This document shows positions 7,029 through 8,690 of a stretch of 8,690 nucleotides of DNA, in pieces (position 1 is the first letter of the stretch; the number at the start of each line of letters is the position of its first letter). The notes below the pieces were generated by a model that did no database searches, was not told where the DNA came from, and was given only the letters and a program-made list of their open reading frames with translations. The DNA comes from DASZMJ01 sp035551935 (GTDB lineage Bacteria > Planctomycetota > Planctomycetia > Isosphaerales > Isosphaeraceae). Position numbers and translations under genes: made by a program. Location of the stretch: NCBI GenBank assembly GCA_035551935.1, contig DASZMJ010000276.1:1-8690 (forward strand). The letters are read 5' to 3'.

Positions 7029-7053
7029 TCGCACCCTTCCCCCTCCCAACCGC

Positions 7054-7069
7054 AGCGGCCTGCGCCGCT
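7054..7069 (-). terminator. Short GC-rich hairpin between sqr and mqnA, possible weak terminator
   Basis: On the minus strand AGCGGC, a four-base GCAG loop and GCCGCT form a perfect 6-bp stem about 40 bases past the sqr stop and before the mqnA promoter. There is no following T-tract, so intrinsic termination would be weak and chance is possible in such GC-rich DNA. Confidence 0.25.
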
Positions 7070-7110
7070 TCACCGGCGTCGGAGGGAAGGGCCTGGGACC
7101 GGGGCCCGGA

Positions 7111-8340
7111 TCAGATGTAGCCGTGCTTGTGCGTCGCCAGGAAGTACGTCTCGAAGGCGAGCTTGGCCCAGTGGGCCTCGGGCCCGGGGATCAGCCAGGC
7201 GTGGCCGCGCGGCTCGAGGATGTGGTCGGCGGTCATGATGACCCCGGTGTTGCCGGCGTCGAGGATGCACTTGGCGTCGATGCTGGCGAACGGCAGGTGG
7301 ACCTCGGTGCCGCCGAGGATCGCCGCGGCGATGTTGTGGGCGGCCACTTTGGCCATCTCCTCGGTGAGGTACCCGGTCTTCGGCACGCCGCAAGGGACCG
7401 GCGTCGGCGCCGGGGGCGGCACGGCGACGGCGACCCCGGCGGCGAAGACGCGCGGGTGCTCGCGATGCCGGTAGGTGTCCTCGACCTCGACGAAGCCGGC
7501 CGCGTCGCCCAGCCCGGGGCTCTTCGCGACGGCGTCGACGCCCCGGAACGGCGGGATCAGCATGGCATACTCGAACGGGATCCGCTCGCCGTCGGCCAGC
7601 ACCACCCGCTTCGGCTCCACGTGGTCGACGACCGTGCTCACGCGGTACGAGATGCCCAGCGCCTCGAAGAACATCTCCGTGAGCTTGCGGGCCGAGCCGA
7701 AGTTGCCGATGCCGAAGTGGCCGAGGTACGGTTCGGCCGTCAGGAAGGTGATCGGCACGCGGTCGCGGAGCCCATGCTTCTTGACCTGGTGGGCCAGGTT
7801 CAGCGCGAACTCGTAGGCCGCCCCGAAGCAGGACGCCCCCTGCACGGCGCCGACGACCACGGGGCCGGGGTTCTTCAGGAAGTCGTCCCAGGCCCGCCGC
7901 GCCTGCTCGGCGTGGTCGAGGTTGCAGATGCTCAGGGTGTGGCCGGGCTTGCCGTCGCGCGTCGGGCCGAGGCCCGGGACGGCGTCGAAGTCGACCTTCG
8001 GGCCGGTGCCGACGACCAGGTAGTCGTAGTCGGCCGCCCCGCCGCCGGTGATGACCTTGCGCGCGTCGAGGTCGATCCGCGTGGCCTCCGCGACCACCAG
8101 GTCCACCTCGGCCTTCTCCAGCGGCGGGCGGAGCGGGAAGGTGATCTCCTCGCGGGTCCGCAGGCCGAACGGGAGCCAGATCAGCGACGGGATGAACGTG
8201 AAGATGTCGGTGTTGGAGATGACCGTGACCTTCGCCTCGGCGACGGGCCCGCCGACCCCGAGCTCGCGCGCCAGCTTCAGGGCGGCGGTGTAACCGGCGA
8301 ACGAGCTGCCGACGACGACGATGCGGGGCAGGGCTGCCAT
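7111..8340 (-). CDS. sqr: Sulfide:quinone oxidoreductase, FAD-dependent
   Basis: FAD flavoprotein that oxidises sulfide and passes electrons to membrane quinone, acting as a monotopic protein on the membrane face. The 409-residue length is typical. The N-terminal FAD motif is IVVVGSSFAGYTAALKL (7-23), and a second element, YLVVGTGPKVD, is at 107-117. Cysteines C139 (SICNLDHA), C171 (GASCFG) and C358 (KCILDAGNTG) match the three redox cysteines of the family. The C139-C171 spacing of 32 equals that of the Acidithiobacillus enzyme (C128, C160), and C358 aligns with its C356. GVPKTGYLTEEM (318-329) is a strong family signature. The C-terminal AKLAFETYFLATHKHGY could be the amphipathic membrane-binding part. 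The start at 8340 is supported by GGAGG upstream and by the FAD motif beginning within ten residues; the frame open to 8529 is arginine-rich and non-family. An extra cysteine, C317, precedes the signature. A related NAD(P)/FAD oxidoreductase is the alternative. Confidence 0.85.
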   Translation of the reverse strand: MAALPRIVVVGSSFAGYTAALKLARELGVGGPVAEAKVTVISNTDIFTFIPSLIWLPFGLRTREEITFPLRPPLEKAEVDLVVAEATRIDLDARKVITGGGAADYDYLVVGTGPKVDFDAVPGLGPTRDGKPGHTLSICNLDHAEQARRAWDDFLKNPGPVVVGAVQGASCFGAAYEFALNLAHQVKKHGLRDRVPITFLTAEPYLGHFGIGNFGSARKLTEMFFEALGISYRVSTVVDHVEPKRVVLADGERIPFEYAMLIPPFRGVDAVAKSPGLGDAAGFVEVEDTYRHREHPRVFAAGVAVAVPPPAPTPVPCGVPKTGYLTEEMAKVAAHNIAAAILGGTEVHLPFASIDAKCILDAGNTGVIMTADHILEPRGHAWLIPGPEAHWAKLAFETYFLATHKHGYI

Positions 8341-8501
8341 GACTGAGCTCCCTCCAACTCCGGCGGTCGCCCCGACCTCGCGGCGACCCGACGGTTTCTT
8401 CAACCGGTCGGAGCAGGCGGGCCGGCGTGCGCGTCGCGACGGATCGTCGCGTGCGGCGCACGAAAAGACCCCGACCACGCGATCGCTCGCCTGGCGGGGC
8501 C

Positions 8502-8507
8502 ACCATA
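8502..8507 (-). promoter_or_regulatory. Weak -10-like box upstream of sqr
   Basis: The 213 bases between the sqr start and the IS end (8341-8553) hold no gene. The only promoter-like element I see is TATGGT (minus strand, 4 of 6 to TATAAT), about 160 bases before the ATG. No -35 box stands out at the right distance. The IS end lies roughly 50 bases upstream of it, so the insertion could have replaced upstream control sequence. Confidence 0.2.
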
Positions 8508-8553
8508 GCCTGCTCGGGCGCCTGCCCACCCGGAGCAGGGCTTACGTCCATCC

Positions 8554-8690
8554 TAGAGCGGTTTACCCATGAGCTGCATACAGGCCGGCCTGTTGGAACC
8601 AGCCGATGATGTCCTGGTCGGTTACCTCTCGCAACGCGTCACCGATGGCGTCGTAGAGATCCCCTCTGACCCGAGCCGCGACCCGGCGCA
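8554..8690 (-). mobile_element. IS630-type insertion sequence, 3' end
   Basis: The element enters from the right edge. Its outer end reads CTAGAGCGGTTT on the plus strand (8553-8564), a sequence I associate with IS630/Tc1-like element ends. These insert at TA dinucleotides and duplicate them; here the TA is 8554-8555. The transposase stop falls within this terminal sequence, so there is almost no spacer between gene and end. The other end and most of the transposase are outside the window, so completeness cannot be judged. Confidence 0.55.
8563..8690 (-). CDS. IS630-like transposase, C-terminal 41 residues (partial at window edge)
   Basis: A frame open from the right edge translates to 41 residues before TAA at 8565-8563. 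The segments RVRGDLYDAIGDALREVT and DQDIIGWFQQAGLYAAHG match the C-terminal helices of IS630-family DDE transposases, where a basic stretch leads to a 'DI-GWF--CGY' type ending. The catalytic DDE residues would lie upstream, outside the window. The gene reads leftward towards sqr, so its transcript could continue into that gene. The assignment rests on a short piece and on the adjoining terminal sequence. Confidence 0.6.
   Translation of the reverse strand, partial: RRVAARVRGDLYDAIGDALREVTDQDIIGWFQQAGLYAAHG

Noticed and set aside
6954..7073. Longer mqnA starting at 7001 or 7073
   Set aside because: The extension would cover the best promoter in the window and adds residues absent from the usual MqnA N-terminus.
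7084..7110. GC-rich 5-bp stem (GGGCC / GGCCC) just after the sqr stop
   Set aside because: Too short to distinguish from chance in this base composition.
7070..8551. 493-residue minus-strand and 407-residue plus-strand frames over sqr
   Set aside because: They are Arg/Gly-rich shadows of a gene with FAD and sulfide:quinone oxidoreductase signatures.

Overview
The window is a high-G+C bacterial chromosome segment with no rRNA, tRNA or CRISPR array. The most likely source is a planctomycete, probably of the Isosphaeraceae type. This is inferred from the very GC-rich third codon positions, the futalosine-route menaquinone genes, a Uma2-family protein and an IS630-type element whose end begins CTAGAGCGGTTT. 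No marker gene in the window proves it.

Left part (1-4315, minus strand): a compact two-gene unit. It is read from an unrecognised 342-residue protein (3287-4315) into a 1,064-residue ATPase (70-3264), with a 22-base gap. The ATPase carries two separate P-loop modules, an N-terminal AAA/STAND-like one and a C-terminal HerA/FtsK-like one, joined by an unassigned alpha/beta region and a Pro/Ala-rich linker. A perfect 18-bp inverted repeat (1-42) follows its stop codon and probably ends the unit. Large motor ATPases of this kind next to an unknown protein are common in defence and DNA-processing islands. This is the best candidate here for an undescribed system.

Centre (4316-5058): a short intergenic region with back-to-back candidate promoters, then a Uma2-family PD-(D/E)XK protein on the plus strand. 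Its stop lies 7 bases from the stop of the convergent mqnC.

Right part (5066-8340, minus strand): quinone metabolism. mqnA (chorismate dehydratase) overlaps mqnC (cyclic dehypoxanthine futalosine synthase) by 41 bases, and mqnC appears to use a TTG start with its own ribosome binding site inside mqnA. A good sigma70-type promoter precedes mqnA. Upstream of it, in the same direction, lies a sulfide:quinone oxidoreductase with all three expected redox cysteines. Quinone synthesis thus sits beside an enzyme that reduces quinone.

Right edge (8554-8690): the 3' end of an IS630-like element, with the last 41 residues of its transposase and the outer terminal sequence. It is inserted about 0.2 kb upstream of the sulfide:quinone oxidoreductase and reads towards it.
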